In this document: piece by piece, positions 26,601 through 34,373 of the stretch
How positions within the stretch are numbered: the stretch's first letter is position 1
How the letters are laid out: the number at the start of each line of letters is the position of its first letter
Assembly (NCBI GenBank): GCA_020634495.1
Contig: JACKBR010000041.1
Location: 1 to 40,612, forward strand
Direction: 5' to 3'
Source: Ardenticatenaceae bacterium
GTDB taxonomy: Bacteria; Chloroflexota; Anaerolineae; Promineifilales; Promineifilaceae
Length of the DNA: 40,612 nt
Translations under genes and position numbers: made by a program
Notes under the pieces: model-generated
The model's database searches: none
What the model was told of the DNA's origin: nothing
The model's input: the letters and a program-made list of their open reading frames with translations, nothing else

Positions 26601-27305
26601 GATATTTTGGCGTTTGATGTGAATACGGCCGTTTGGTCTCTGGCTTTCGATGGCTCCGATGTTGGCCTCACTTCTGGGTCAATGGACGTGGATGCCTTCT
26701 ACTTCCTGGATGATGGCTCCTTGCTGTTCAGCTTTAGCGGCAGCGCTAGCATTACCGGTGTAGGCTCCGTAGACGATTCTGACCTGGTGCGCTTTGTGCC
26801 TACATCTTTGGGCGAAAACACCAGCGGCAGCTTTGAGCTTTACTTCGACGGCTCAGACGTTGGCCTGACCCGCAGTGGTGAGGACGTTGACGGTGTCGCG
26901 GTCACGGCTTCTGGCGACTTGCTGATTACCACCACCGGCAACGTTAGCGTTCCCGGCGTCAGCGGTGCGGATGAAGATATTCTGCGCTTTAGTCCCAGCA
27001 GTCTGGGCAGCAGCACCAGCGGTAGCTGGAGCGTGGAATTTGACGGCTCGGATGTGGGGCTAAGTGACGCCAGCAGCGAAGATGTGTCTGGCATTTGGGT
27101 AGATGAGGCCACCGGCAACATTTACCTGTCCACGCTGGGCAGCTTTGCCGTTGCAGGCGCAGCTGGCGATGGTGCAGACATTTTGCGGTGCAGCTCGCCC
27201 ACCACCGGCAGCAGCACCGCCTGCACCTTCTCGCTGTTCTGGGATGGCTCGCTGAATGGATTTGGCGGGGAGGTGATTGATGGATTGTTTGTGGAACGGC
27301 CGTAA
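23624..27305 (+). CDS. Large secreted multidomain endonuclease/phosphatase-family protein (two frameshifts)
   Basis: With two missing bases restored (near 25701 and 25741) this is a 1227-aa exported protein. Order: signal peptide (LWLRLLALSILFSIPFF..ARA, ~1-30), lamin-tail-like beta domain (FISEYIEGSSNNKAIEIYN, ~35-170), Ig-like domain (PSVVSTSPVNGTPNVALNANITINF, ~205-300), an OB-fold-like region (~310-560), then the endonuclease/exonuclease/phosphatase catalytic domain (VASFNVLNYF, VVGLIEIENDG, NHFKSKG, VGDLNSYAMEDP, SSDHDPVVIGL; ~580-895). A Thr-Pro stalk of TNTPLPTA repeats and three ~57-residue beta repeats carrying FDGSDVGL follow. The catalytic Asn/Glu/Asp/His set is present. Such proteins (ExeM/NucH-like) degrade extracellular DNA. 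Start ATG 23624 has AGGAGAATATAA. As written, the reading frame breaks at ~25.7 kb, so a caller would split it in two. Confidence 0.88.
26318..26470 (+). repeat. In-frame 24-bp minisatellite coding TNTPLPTA
   Basis: About six to seven units coding N-T-P-L-P-T-(A/T)-T. The amino acids are nearly constant while third positions vary between units (for example CCGTTGCCGACA, CCATTACCTACC, CCACTACCAACT), as expected when the protein sequence is kept. Confidence 0.9.
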
Positions 27306-27326
27306 CCGTCACGGCTAACAAAAACT

Positions 27327-27364
27327 AAAAATCCCACTGGAGGCCATGCTTCCAGTGGGATTTT
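27327..27364 (+). terminator. Rho-independent terminator of the nuclease gene
   Basis: AAAATCCCACTGGA and TCCAGTGGGATTTT form a 14-bp stem around GGCCATGCT, 22 bases after the stop codon, ending in TTTTC. Its A-rich left flank also allows function from the other side. Confidence 0.88.
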
Positions 27365-27392
27365 CTTTGGCTCATAGCGCTCCAGTTTGCGC

Positions 27393-27534
27393 CCCGCGAT
27401 TAAGAAATCGCGGCTACAGCCCCATTCCCATAAATAACCTAGTTTGTATGGGTCTTCAGGATTTTGCGGGGTTGATACCGTGAAACGTGATGCGTGATTT
27501 TCTCTGGTCACGTTTCGCGTATCACGCATCACGT
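27393..27534. repeat. Two hairpin repeats in the convergent spacer
   Basis: CCGCGATTAAGAAATCGCGG (27393-27412), followed by CTACAG, is related to the 35658-35716 element. ACGTGATGCGTGAT (27485-27498) pairs exactly with ATCACGCATCACGT (27521-27534). Both lie between the convergent nuclease and lipoprotein genes. Confidence 0.8.
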
Positions 27535-27572
27535 CAGGCTCTATCCCGCGAATTCCCAAAGAGCCGTTTGTA

Positions 27573-28694
27573 TCAAGGCGTGGCGATGATGCCAACCTGC
27601 ACCCCGCCATTTTGGCCCGGCCCCAAATTCACCATCAACGTCCCGCCTGCTCCGGTAAAGGTGATTGATGCATTGGGCTCCAGAACAATTTCCTGGGCAA
27701 TGGCCCATTCGTTGTTGGCCGTGAGGGTCTCCTTGTAAAAAGCAATCACATCCTCAAATGAATTCTGGGTTTCATAGCTAAACACGCCAGGGCCAGAGAT
27801 AACGGCCGTTGCATCATCCATCACCGGGTAGTCAGAGGCAATCGTCGCAGCATCCTCACACCCATCTGGAATGGTAATCGCCGAAACTGACTCAGGGATG
27901 TTGTTCAACTCATAATAAATATCCCCTTCTTGCACAGCATCGCCACTCACAACCTCATTGATACCAAACCCGGTGATCAACAAGCGCACAACAAAACCGC
28001 CTTCTTTGGCAATATACAAATCAGCATCATAAATGTCATACACCGACCAAGACAATAAGTTATCTTGACTCAATTCATAATGGTAACTATCTACCCCATT
28101 GATCGTTTCATCCGGCAAAACCCGCTCCGCCTCCTCCGTCAAAAAGCCGCCAGTGTCCAAAAAGAGGGCAAAAGGATTTTCAAAGCCGCTCTGCCCTGCC
28201 AGGCTTATGCAATCATTGGGCGGTGCAGCATAATAAAAAGCATCTTCGATCTGGGTAACCGTCATCGTCTCCCCTAATCCGCCGCCCGCGTTCCCTTCCA
28301 TGTTAAAGGTCATCGTTGAGGCATTCGGACTGATGGTGCGGCGGCCATCGGCGAAGACATAGCCAACCCTTTCGCCCTCAACCGTCATGTAAAATTCAAG
28401 CGTGGTGCGATAATCGATGTCCAGTGGCTCATTGTAGAGCAATGAATCATCCAAATTGACTTCCGATTCACCTTCCGCGGTCTGGCCGCTGGCTGCTTCA
28501 TCCACCACAGAGGATTCTTCAACGTCTGGCGCAGAGTCTGATTGCTCGTCCTCGTCCAGCGGCTCAGCCTGATTACCTGATTCTTGAACCGCAATTGTCG
28601 GCACAAGCGTTGGCAGATCGCTGTCGCCACCAGCCGGGCCGTCACAAGCCATCAAAACGGCCGTTAGCAAGAGTAGAATTAGATATTTCTTCAT
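27573..28694 (-). CDS. Lipoprotein of unknown function
   Basis: 373 aa; no family recognised. The N-terminus MKKYLILLLLTAVLMACDGPAGG is a clean lipoprotein signal with lipobox LMAC, Cys near residue 17. A long acidic, disordered linker (~25-95, rich in Glu, Asp, Ser) leads to a beta-rich domain containing EGERVGYVFADGRRTISPNA, FYYAAPPNDCISLAGQ and DGCEDAA, and a C-terminal domain ending in ITFTGAGGTLMVNLGPGQNGG. The middle part is reminiscent of LolA/LppX-like lipid-carrier folds that bind a model substrate, but this is only an impression. ATG 28694 has GGAGGTACCC before it; an upstream in-frame ATG overlaps that site. It is transcribed alone. Confidence 0.85.
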   Translation of the reverse strand: MKKYLILLLLTAVLMACDGPAGGDSDLPTLVPTIAVQESGNQAEPLDEDEQSDSAPDVEESSVVDEAASGQTAEGESEVNLDDSLLYNEPLDIDYRTTLEFYMTVEGERVGYVFADGRRTISPNASTMTFNMEGNAGGGLGETMTVTQIEDAFYYAAPPNDCISLAGQSGFENPFALFLDTGGFLTEEAERVLPDETINGVDSYHYELSQDNLLSWSVYDIYDADLYIAKEGGFVVRLLITGFGINEVVSGDAVQEGDIYYELNNIPESVSAITIPDGCEDAATIASDYPVMDDATAVISGPGVFSYETQNSFEDVIAFYKETLTANNEWAIAQEIVLEPNASITFTGAGGTLMVNLGPGQNGGVQVGIIATP

Positions 28695-29007
28695 GGGTAC
28701 CTCCATAAAAGTTAGATGAATTTGAATACATTCTCAATGCGCCGGATTCTGCCACGTCTTCCTGCTTTGCGGAGAATACAGTCCATACTTTGGCCAATTT
28801 CCCAAACTTTTTGCTGAGCTTACACGAGCGTTGAAGAACCTGAGACAGTTGCTCCGCCTCAGTCTAACACAGAATTTAACGCTTTTGTCTTTCTTTTCCA
28901 CTTTACGTTATGATTATTTTCTGAAAAGCGAAAGCGGCACCGTTCTTTGAAATTGCAAGTAACCATCTCCACGCTTTCATTCAAGTCATTCGCAAATTAA
29001 GGATATT
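28695..29007. other. Divergent regulatory region
   Basis: This 313-base spacer separates the leftward lipoprotein from the rightward aminotransferase. It has no repeat family and no ACGGCCGT copy, unlike most spacers here. A plausible sigma-70 promoter lies at 28885-28914. No coding sequence seen. Confidence 0.55.
28885..28914 (+). promoter_or_regulatory. Candidate promoter of the aminotransferase gene
   Basis: TTGTCT (28885-28890), 18-base spacer, TATGAT (28909-28914), about 94 bases before the ATG. Both hexamers differ from the consensus at few positions; no experimental support. Confidence 0.4.
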
Positions 29008-30096
29008 ATGTCAACTACAGAATATAAACCAGGCCTTTCCATTGAAGATTTACCGGCTGAACTACAAACCCAAGAGCCGCTTAAGCTGGCCTCCAATGAA
29101 AATCCGCTGGGGCCGTCCCCACTGGCCCTGCAAGCCATTCGGGATCATCTGGACAATCTAAACATTTACCCGCCCAGGCAGCTAGATGGCCAGCTCTGCC
29201 AGGCCATCGCCGCCTCAATCAGCGATCAGCTTGGCCCGGAACATATCGTCATTGGCAGCGGCGGCATTGAGGTGCTGGAATTTGTGGCTCGCAGCCACCT
29301 CACCACGCCGGACGCAGAAAGTGTGCTGCCCCGGCAGACCTTCCCATTTTTAGCCCGCTTCAGCGGCCGTTCCGGCCACAAAATCAACTTCTACGATCTG
29401 GATACCGACAATTTCAGCTACTATCCTGAGCAAATTGCAGCGGCGATCACCCCTCAAACCAAACTTGTGTACGTTTGCAATCCCAACAATCCCACCGGCA
29501 CCTACGTGCCAGCCGCCACGCTGCAACAAATCATCGACGTGGTGCCAGATGACGTCCTACTCATCCACGACGAGGCGTACATCGACTTTGTGGATGCGCC
29601 GGATTACCCAGACGCGCTGCCGTACGTTTTCGCGGGCAAAAACATCTTCCTCATGCGTACCTTTGCCAAGATTTACGGGCTGGCCGGGCTGCGGCTGGGC
29701 TACGGCATTGCGCCGCCAGCCGTCATTGAGCGGGTGGCAGGCGTCAAGCGTAATTTTCACGTCAATAAGCTGGCGCTCATCGCGGGAATTGCCGCGCTAA
29801 ACGATGCCGACCATCGTCAGCGCACCATCGCCAACAACGCCGCTGGCAAGCAGTGGCTCACCGAACAGCTTACGCGCCTGGGCTGTCGCGTCTGGCCCAG
29901 CCAGGCCAACTTTGTGCTGTTCTCGCACCCATCGGTGCCTGCCCAAACCATGATTGACTGGTTAATGGCCCAGGCGATCATCGTGCGCCCGGCGTTTGGG
30001 CTGGGCAACCACATTCGGCTCAGCATCGGCACGCCGGAACAAAATGCGCGGCTGGTGGGGAGTTTAACGGCCGTTCTAAACCAAGCTGGAGATTAG
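29008..30096 (+). CDS. Fold-type I aminotransferase, HisC/aromatic type
   Basis: 362-aa PLP enzyme. Motifs in order: LASNENPLGPSP near residue 27, YPPRQLDG, VIGSGGIEVLEFVAR, VYVCNPNNPTGTYVPA near 153 (PLP ring Asn), LIHDEAYIDF near 190 (Asp pairing with the pyridine N), and FAKIYGLAGLRLGYG with the Schiff-base Lys near 220; RLSIGTPEQNARL holds the C-terminal Arg. Such proteins are annotated histidinol-phosphate aminotransferase, but many act on aromatic amino acids. No other his gene is present, and the downstream cluster degrades homoprotocatechuate, so conversion of tyrosine to 4-hydroxyphenylpyruvate is a reasonable alternative. Substrate is undecided. Confidence 0.88.
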   Translation: MSTTEYKPGLSIEDLPAELQTQEPLKLASNENPLGPSPLALQAIRDHLDNLNIYPPRQLDGQLCQAIAASISDQLGPEHIVIGSGGIEVLEFVARSHLTTPDAESVLPRQTFPFLARFSGRSGHKINFYDLDTDNFSYYPEQIAAAITPQTKLVYVCNPNNPTGTYVPAATLQQIIDVVPDDVLLIHDEAYIDFVDAPDYPDALPYVFAGKNIFLMRTFAKIYGLAGLRLGYGIAPPAVIERVAGVKRNFHVNKLALIAGIAALNDADHRQRTIANNAAGKQWLTEQLTRLGCRVWPSQANFVLFSHPSVPAQTMIDWLMAQAIIVRPAFGLGNHIRLSIGTPEQNARLVGSLTAVLNQAGD

Positions 30097-30141
30097 AGAC
30101 TGGAGACTGGTCCAATCTCTAATCTCCAGTCTCCAATCTCC
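30087..30141. repeat. Intercistronic hairpin repeat, GAGATTGG family
   Basis: GGAGATTAGAGACTGGAGACTGG then CCAATCTCTAATCTCC and AGTCTCCAATCTCC. It overlaps the end of the aminotransferase gene by about ten bases and reaches to within 8 bases of the araC start, so it leaves little room for a ribosome site. Confidence 0.85.
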
Positions 30142-30148
30142 TCAAACC

Positions 30149-31021
30149 ATGCCTAAACCATCCACCACCCTCCCCACCCAACCCCTGGCCGACACTGAGC
30201 GGGATTTTTTGATACGGCCGTTCCTCATCGAAACCGATCCGCAAGAGACGCACGAGGAACCTCACCGCCACAACTTTCAGGAGATTCTGTGGGTGCGCTC
30301 TGGCCGGGGCAAACACGCGATTGACGGCAATGAGCTGACCATCCAGCCCACCACCTTTTACCTCATCGCCAAAGGGCAGGTACACCAGCTCATCACCGGC
30401 ATCGATCTGGACGGGCTGGTCATCCGCTTCACCGACGCCTTCCTGCCCAACTTTCTCTCGGAGGAGATGGGGCATTACCAGACGGTGCTGTTCAACAACG
30501 TCACCATCAACCACACGCTGCCCGTGCCGCCGGAGGCGCTGGCCAATTTTGAAGCGCTGTTGGGGCTGCTGCTGGCGGAGTTTGGGGGCGAGGGCAACGG
30601 CCGTTCCAACCAGGAAGTTTTACGCCATTTGCTCACGGTATTGCTGGTGAAATTGGGCAAGGTGCAGAAAGATGTGGTGATGGAGGGGAGAACGGCCGTC
30701 TCGCCCGAAGCCCAGCTTTTCCACGAATTCACCTTGCTGCTGGAAGCCCAACACAGCCAAACCCACGCCGTCGCCGACTACGCCGACGCGCTCAACATCA
30801 CCCCGCGCCAGCTGTCCGACATCACCCGCCAGCTAGTCGGCCGTACCGCCAAGCACCTCATCGAAGACCGGCTCATCCTGGAAGCGCGGCGGCTGCTCAC
30901 CTTCACCAATCTGTCCGTCAAGGAAATTGCCCACCGGCTGGGCTACAAAGACCCGTCCCACTTCAGCAAAATCTTCAAAAAGAAAACCCACACCACGCCC
31001 CAGGATTACAAAACCATCTGA
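30149..31021 (+). CDS. AraC-family transcriptional regulator
   Basis: 290-aa regulator with an N-terminal cupin sensor (EEPHRHNFQEILWVRSGRGKHAIDG and YLIAKGQVHQL, ~30-85) and a C-terminal double helix-turn-helix (HAVADYADALNITPRQLSDITRQLVG then LLTFTNLSVKEIAHRLGYKDPSHFSKIFKKKTHTTPQDYK, ~205-290). AraC regulators with such a cupin (for example HpaA) often control 4-hydroxyphenylacetate genes, which suits the downstream cluster; the effector is not readable. No good ribosome site is visible because the start follows directly on a repeat. Confidence 0.9.
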   Translation: MPKPSTTLPTQPLADTERDFLIRPFLIETDPQETHEEPHRHNFQEILWVRSGRGKHAIDGNELTIQPTTFYLIAKGQVHQLITGIDLDGLVIRFTDAFLPNFLSEEMGHYQTVLFNNVTINHTLPVPPEALANFEALLGLLLAEFGGEGNGRSNQEVLRHLLTVLLVKLGKVQKDVVMEGRTAVSPEAQLFHEFTLLLEAQHSQTHAVADYADALNITPRQLSDITRQLVGRTAKHLIEDRLILEARRLLTFTNLSVKEIAHRLGYKDPSHFSKIFKKKTHTTPQDYKTI

Positions 31022-31125
31022 ACCGGGAAAGCAAGGCTAAAATCAGCAGATTTACCAGATTTTTAATCTTTTCAATCTGCGAAATCTTTGATTGTTTGCC
31101 CAGACCCGCCCACCCGTAAACGGAC

Positions 31126-31183
31126 GGGCTAGTTATGGAAGCCCAAAAGGGCTTTCACAACTAGCCGGGGGATTCATGCCCCG
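31126..31183. repeat. Two stem-loops
   Basis: GGCTAGTTATGGAAGCCC (left arm) and GGGCTTTCACAACTAGCC (right arm) form one hairpin around AAAA; CCGGGGGATTCATGCCCCGG forms the next. Both are extragenic. Confidence 0.8.
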
Positions 31184-31204
31184 GCGATCTGGGTCCGCGA
31201 GCAA

Positions 31205-31335
31205 TGTCATGCTGAGTGCAACGAAGCATCCCTCTCAACATCACCCTTCGCGGACTTGGCTTTTACAAGATGATCTTCAAAGGGATTCTTCCCTGCGGTC
31301 AGAGTGGCAGTTGTGGCTTGTCATGGTGAGCGGAG
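31205..31335. repeat. GTCATGCTGAG/GCGGAGCGCAGCA extragenic element
   Basis: The left end, GTCATGCTGAGTGCAACGAAGC, cut at its middle, and the right end, GTCATGGTGAGCGGAGCGCAG, resemble the widespread GTCATGCTGAGCGCAGCGAAGCATC-type extragenic repeat, here in two direct, diverged copies about 115 bases apart. Confidence 0.6.
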
Positions 31336-31359
31336 CGCAGCAATTACCAACAATTTCGT

Positions 31360-31399
31360 CCGCGAGAAAGTAGGATATGGTGCTAGAATACGGCCGTAA
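31360..31399 (+). promoter_or_regulatory. Promoter-like element, copy 1 (upstream of cupin gene)
   Basis: CCGCGAGAA, ten variable bases, then GGTGCTAGAAT and the octamer ACGGCCGT followed by AA. TGCTAGAAT reads as an extended -10 box. The same order and spacing recurs at 31821-31860. It lies 25 bases before the cupin ATG. Confidence 0.55.
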
Positions 31400-31423
31400 T
31401 CACCCAAAAGCGAGCCAGAAATC

Positions 31424-31819
31424 ATGACCCCAACCAAACCCACCATCATCCACGAGCCCGCCCAACCCTTCGAGCAAACCATCGACCTGCCCGGCGGGCG
31501 CACCCACTGGAAAACTCTGCTCAGCGCCGACCGCACCCCCACCGAGGCCATGACCGTCGGCATGACGGAAATTGAGCCCGGCCAGGCCAGCGAAATCTTC
31601 CTACACCAGCACGCCCAGCCAGAGGTTTACTACATTTTGGCGGGCCACGGCGTGGTCCAAATTTCCGGCGAGGAACACGCCTTGCAGCCCGGATCGCTGG
31701 TGTTCATCCCCGGCGACGCCCCGCACGGCCTGCGCAACACCGGCGATCAGATACTGCGCCTGCTCTACGTCTTTGCGGTTGATTCGCTGGATGAGGTAGT
31801 GTACAAGCTGCCCGAATAG
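31424..31819 (+). CDS. Small cupin-domain protein
   Basis: 131-aa single-domain cupin. Motif 1 is FLHQHAQPEVYYILAGHGVVQISG near residues 61-85 (H-x-H..E) and motif 2 is PGSLVFIPGDAPHGLRNTGDQ near 93-113 (H), so the metal-binding His/His/Glu/His set is present. Such proteins may be dioxygenases, isomerases or sensors; sequence does not decide. It lies between the AraC regulator and a lipoprotein gene, with nearly identical promoter-like elements on both sides. Confidence 0.88.
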   Translation: MTPTKPTIIHEPAQPFEQTIDLPGGRTHWKTLLSADRTPTEAMTVGMTEIEPGQASEIFLHQHAQPEVYYILAGHGVVQISGEEHALQPGSLVFIPGDAPHGLRNTGDQILRLLYVFAVDSLDEVVYKLPE

Positions 31820-31820
31820 G

Positions 31821-31860
31821 CCGCGAGAATGCAGCGGTTGGTGGTAGAATACGGCCGTAA
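31821..31860 (+). promoter_or_regulatory. Promoter-like element, copy 2 (upstream of lipoprotein gene)
   Basis: CCGCGAGAA, ten variable bases, GGTGGTAGAAT, then ACGGCCGTAA. It begins right after the cupin stop codon and lies 68 bases before the next gene. Thirty conserved positions, with one difference, keep the spacing of copy 1. Confidence 0.55.
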
Positions 31861-31927
31861 CTAGCAGGTTTCAGGTGACGAGACTCATGGTTGATAAAGA
31901 CTGTGGCAAAGTTGGGCAAATCAGACG

Positions 31928-32497
31928 ATGAATAAGATATCCGGGATATTTTTTTTGCTCGTTTTATTATTTGGTGGAAGTTGTGTTCCAATAGAACAAG
32001 AAAATAGCCTGTCATCTGAACAAAACCCGCAAATTACTTCTGCAGAAACGGAAACTGTCCCAATTTATATCGATTCGGTCTGGCCAGATGCTGGCACACA
32101 TACAAGCTGGTCAGAGTTCAATGATGGGTGGTTGTTTAGTGGAGAGCCGGATAATCGCATCCCAAGTGTATGTGCAGAGTTTTGGATAGAGTTTCTGTTG
32201 GAATCAGGGGATTTTCTCTCACGAGAAGAAATCGTTACTCGATTCTCGATGAAGATTGATGATCGACTGTTTGGAAGACCTGATAATGTTCTTTTTAGTG
32301 ACACGGTTGGTGTTGATGGGCCAGAAGATCCAGAAACCGGTCTTCCAAAGTATCATGTCCCTCCAGGCTCACCATTTTTCGTGTGTTTTACTGCTCCGTT
32401 AGAGTCGGGGGAGCATACCGCAACGATTATTGCACTCAAAACCACCGGAGAGGAACTTAGATATACTTGGTCTTTTGTCTTAGCAGACGATGATTAG
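31928..32497 (+). CDS. Lipoprotein of unknown function, A+T-richer than surroundings
   Basis: 189 aa. The N-terminus MNKISGIFFLLVLLFGGSC is a lipoprotein signal (Cys ~19, box FGGSC), followed by a polar linker and a compact beta-rich domain (IYIDSVWPDAGTHTSWSEFNDGW to YTWSFVLADDD). Cysteines in VCAEFW and FFVCFT could pair. No family recognised. Codon use is visibly more A+T-rich than the neighbours and the gene has no ACGGCCGT copy, suggesting recent acquisition. It interrupts the aromatic cluster between the cupin and ThDP enzyme genes. Confidence 0.82.
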   Translation: MNKISGIFFLLVLLFGGSCVPIEQENSLSSEQNPQITSAETETVPIYIDSVWPDAGTHTSWSEFNDGWLFSGEPDNRIPSVCAEFWIEFLLESGDFLSREEIVTRFSMKIDDRLFGRPDNVLFSDTVGVDGPEDPETGLPKYHVPPGSPFFVCFTAPLESGEHTATIIALKTTGEELRYTWSFVLADDD

Positions 32498-32600
32498 CCT
32501 GTTCTTCCTCCAGATAAAAAATACCAACATCCGGCACTTTTTTCCATTTCGCGATTCCCCACCCTCCGGTACAATGCACAAACTGAACCGTGTGAACGGA

Positions 32601-32682
32601 TTGCGTAATTGGGTAATTAGGTAATTGGGCACCCCACAGCCCGGCTAATTGCTCAATTACCCAATTACAAATTACCAATTAC
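32601..32682. repeat. Intercistronic hairpin repeat, GTAATTGGG family
   Basis: Units GTAATTGG and GTAATTAG on the left arm, CAATTACCCAATTAC and ATTACCAATTACC on the right, around CACCCCACAGCCCGGC. It reaches to 4 bases before the ThDP enzyme start. A second copy is at 36287-36348. Confidence 0.88.
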
Positions 32683-32686
32683 CACT

Positions 32687-34300
32687 ATGACCCTACTGAC
32701 CGGCGGCGAAACGGCCGTAAAAACCCTCATCGCCCACAACATCCACACCTTGTTCGGCCTGCCCGGCGTGCAGAACGACTGGCTGTACAACGCCCTGCAC
32801 GACGCCCAGGACCAGATTCGCGTCATTCACACGCGGCACGAGCAGGGCGCAGGCTACATGGCGCTGGGTTACACCTGGCCACCGGGGAGATCAGCGTCTT
32901 CAACGTGGTGCCTGGCCCCGGCTTGCTCAACGCCAGCGCCGCATGGCCACGGCCTACGGCCTCAACGCCCCCGTCCTCTGCCTCACCGGGCAAATTCCGA
33001 CCCGGCAAATTGGCCAGGGCAAGGCGTCCTGCACGAGATTCCCGACCAGCTGGCCATCTTGCGCGGCCTTACCAAATGGGCCGAGCGGCCACCAGCGCCG
33101 CCGACGTGCCCGGTTTGCTCCACGCCGCGTTTGCCGAATTGCGAAACGGCCGTCCCGACCCGTCGCCCTGGAAATTCCAATGGATGTGCTGGCCGAGCGC
33201 GGTGCTGTGGAACTGGCCGCCCGCCCTCCCCCATCACCCATCCCCAACCCGACCCCGATCCTGATCGAACAAGCTGCCAAAGCGTTGGGCAACGCCAAAC
33301 GGCCGCTCATCTTCGTCGGCAGCGGCGCACAAACGTGAGCGCCGAGGTGCGCCAACTGGCCACGATGCTGGAAGCGCCCGTCGTTGGCTACCGCACCGGC
33401 ATGGGGATTATGGACGGCCGTTCCTACCTCAGCCTCCATTTGCCCCCCGCCCACGAGTTGTGGAAAACCACGGACGCCGTCCTGCTCATCGGCACCCATG
33501 CCCGTGAAACGTTTGGCTGGGGCGTGGATGACCAGATGACGCTCATCAAAATTGACGTTGACCCGGCCACGCACGATCTGTTCCACAAACCCAACATCGC
33601 CATCACCGCCCGGGCTGAGGAGACGCTGCCGCTGCTGCTAGAACGCACCGCTGCCTACAACCCGAAACGCACCAGCCGCAAAGATGAACTGTTGGCACTC
33701 AAAGCCAGCTGGGAACAGCAAACCACCTATCTGGAACCGCAAAAAAGCTACCTCAAAGTCATCCGCGAGGAGTTGGGCGAGGACGGCATTTTTGTGGACG
33801 AGCTGACGCAGGTGGGTTTCACCAGCCGAATTGCCTACCCGGTTTACCACCCCCGCACCTACATTTCCACCGGCTACATGGGCACGCTGGGCTACGGCTT
33901 TCCCACTGGTTTGGGCGTCAAGGTGGCCAAACCAGACGTGCCGGTGATCAGCGTGGCGGGAGATGGCGGCTTTATGTTCGCGGTGCAGGAATTGGCAACG
34001 GCCGTTCAGCATCGCATCGGCCTCATCACCATCGTGTTCAATAACAATCAATACGGCAACGTGCAGCAAATGCAGAAAAATTTGTACGGCAACCGGGTCA
34101 TCGCCAGCGATTTGCACAACCCGGATTTTGTCAAGCTGGCGGAATCATTCGGCGCACAAGGGCTGAAAGCGACCAATCCCACCGACCTGCGCCGCGCCAT
34201 CCAGCAAGGCCAACAAACCGACCTGCCCACCGTCATCGAAGTCCCCGTCGGCGACATGCCCAGCGTGGATCGGTTTCGCAAACTACCGAAAGTACGGTGA
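32687..34300 (+). CDS. Thiamine-diphosphate enzyme, acetolactate synthase/decarboxylase superfamily (six frameshifts)
   Basis: The deposited frame is open from end to end (537 codons), but residues ~62-218 are nonsense apart from GVLHEIPDQLAILRGLTKWAER. Restoring one base near each of 32872, 32942, 33024, 33088, 33156 and 33331 gives a coherent 539-aa protein: LFGLPGVQNDWLYNAL, TRHEQGAGYMALGY (catalytic Glu), ISVFNVVPGPGLLNASAAMATAYG, VLCLTGQIPTRQIGQGKG, VALEIPMDVL, PLIFVGSGAQNVSAEV, and the ThDP motif VAGDGGFMFAVQELATAV..NNNQYGN. The fold is that of acetolactate synthase, benzoylformate decarboxylase and phenylpyruvate decarboxylase. In this cluster a 4-hydroxyphenylpyruvate-type decarboxylase is possible but unproven. 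A repeat fills the space before its ATG. Confidence 0.85.
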   Translation: MTLLTGGETAVKTLIAHNIHTLFGLPGVQNDWLYNALHDAQDQIRVIHTRHEQGAGYMALGYTWPPGRSASSTWCLAPACSTPAPHGHGLRPQRPRPLPHRANSDPANWPGQGVLHEIPDQLAILRGLTKWAERPPAPPTCPVCSTPRLPNCETAVPTRRPGNSNGCAGRARCCGTGRPPSPITHPQPDPDPDRTSCQSVGQRQTAAHLRRQRRTNVSAEVRQLATMLEAPVVGYRTGMGIMDGRSYLSLHLPPAHELWKTTDAVLLIGTHARETFGWGVDDQMTLIKIDVDPATHDLFHKPNIAITARAEETLPLLLERTAAYNPKRTSRKDELLALKASWEQQTTYLEPQKSYLKVIREELGEDGIFVDELTQVGFTSRIAYPVYHPRTYISTGYMGTLGYGFPTGLGVKVAKPDVPVISVAGDGGFMFAVQELATAVQHRIGLITIVFNNNQYGNVQQMQKNLYGNRVIASDLHNPDFVKLAESFGAQGLKATNPTDLRRAIQQGQQTDLPTVIEVPVGDMPSVDRFRKLPKVR

Positions 34301-34303
34301 ACG

Positions 34304-34372
34304 GAGATCGGTAATCCGTAAACGGTCAGCAGTTACCGATTAATCTCCGACCACCGATCTCGATTACTCAAA
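34304..34372. repeat. Intercistronic hairpin repeat, GATCGGTAATC family
   Basis: GGAGATCGGTAATCCGTAAACGG and its partner units TTACCGATTAATCTCCGACC / ACCGATCTCGATTACTC fill the 73-base junction between the ThDP enzyme and the first P-loop gene. Confidence 0.75.
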
Positions 34373-34373
34373 A

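Larger units (their letters stand above)
31022..31423. other. Repeat-rich spacer with promoter element
   Basis: This 402-base region has no gene. It contains CAGATTTACCAGATTTTTAATC-type units, cut by AATCTGCGAAATC (31033-31085), the stem-loop pair at 31126-31183, a GTCATGCTGAGTGCAACGAAG-type element from about 31205, cut in the usual way, and a promoter-like sequence at 31360-31399 before the cupin gene. Confidence 0.6.

Noticed and set aside
29008..30096. Firm annotation as histidinol-phosphate aminotransferase
   Set aside because: No other histidine-biosynthesis gene is nearby and the context is aromatic catabolism; the family is broad in substrate.
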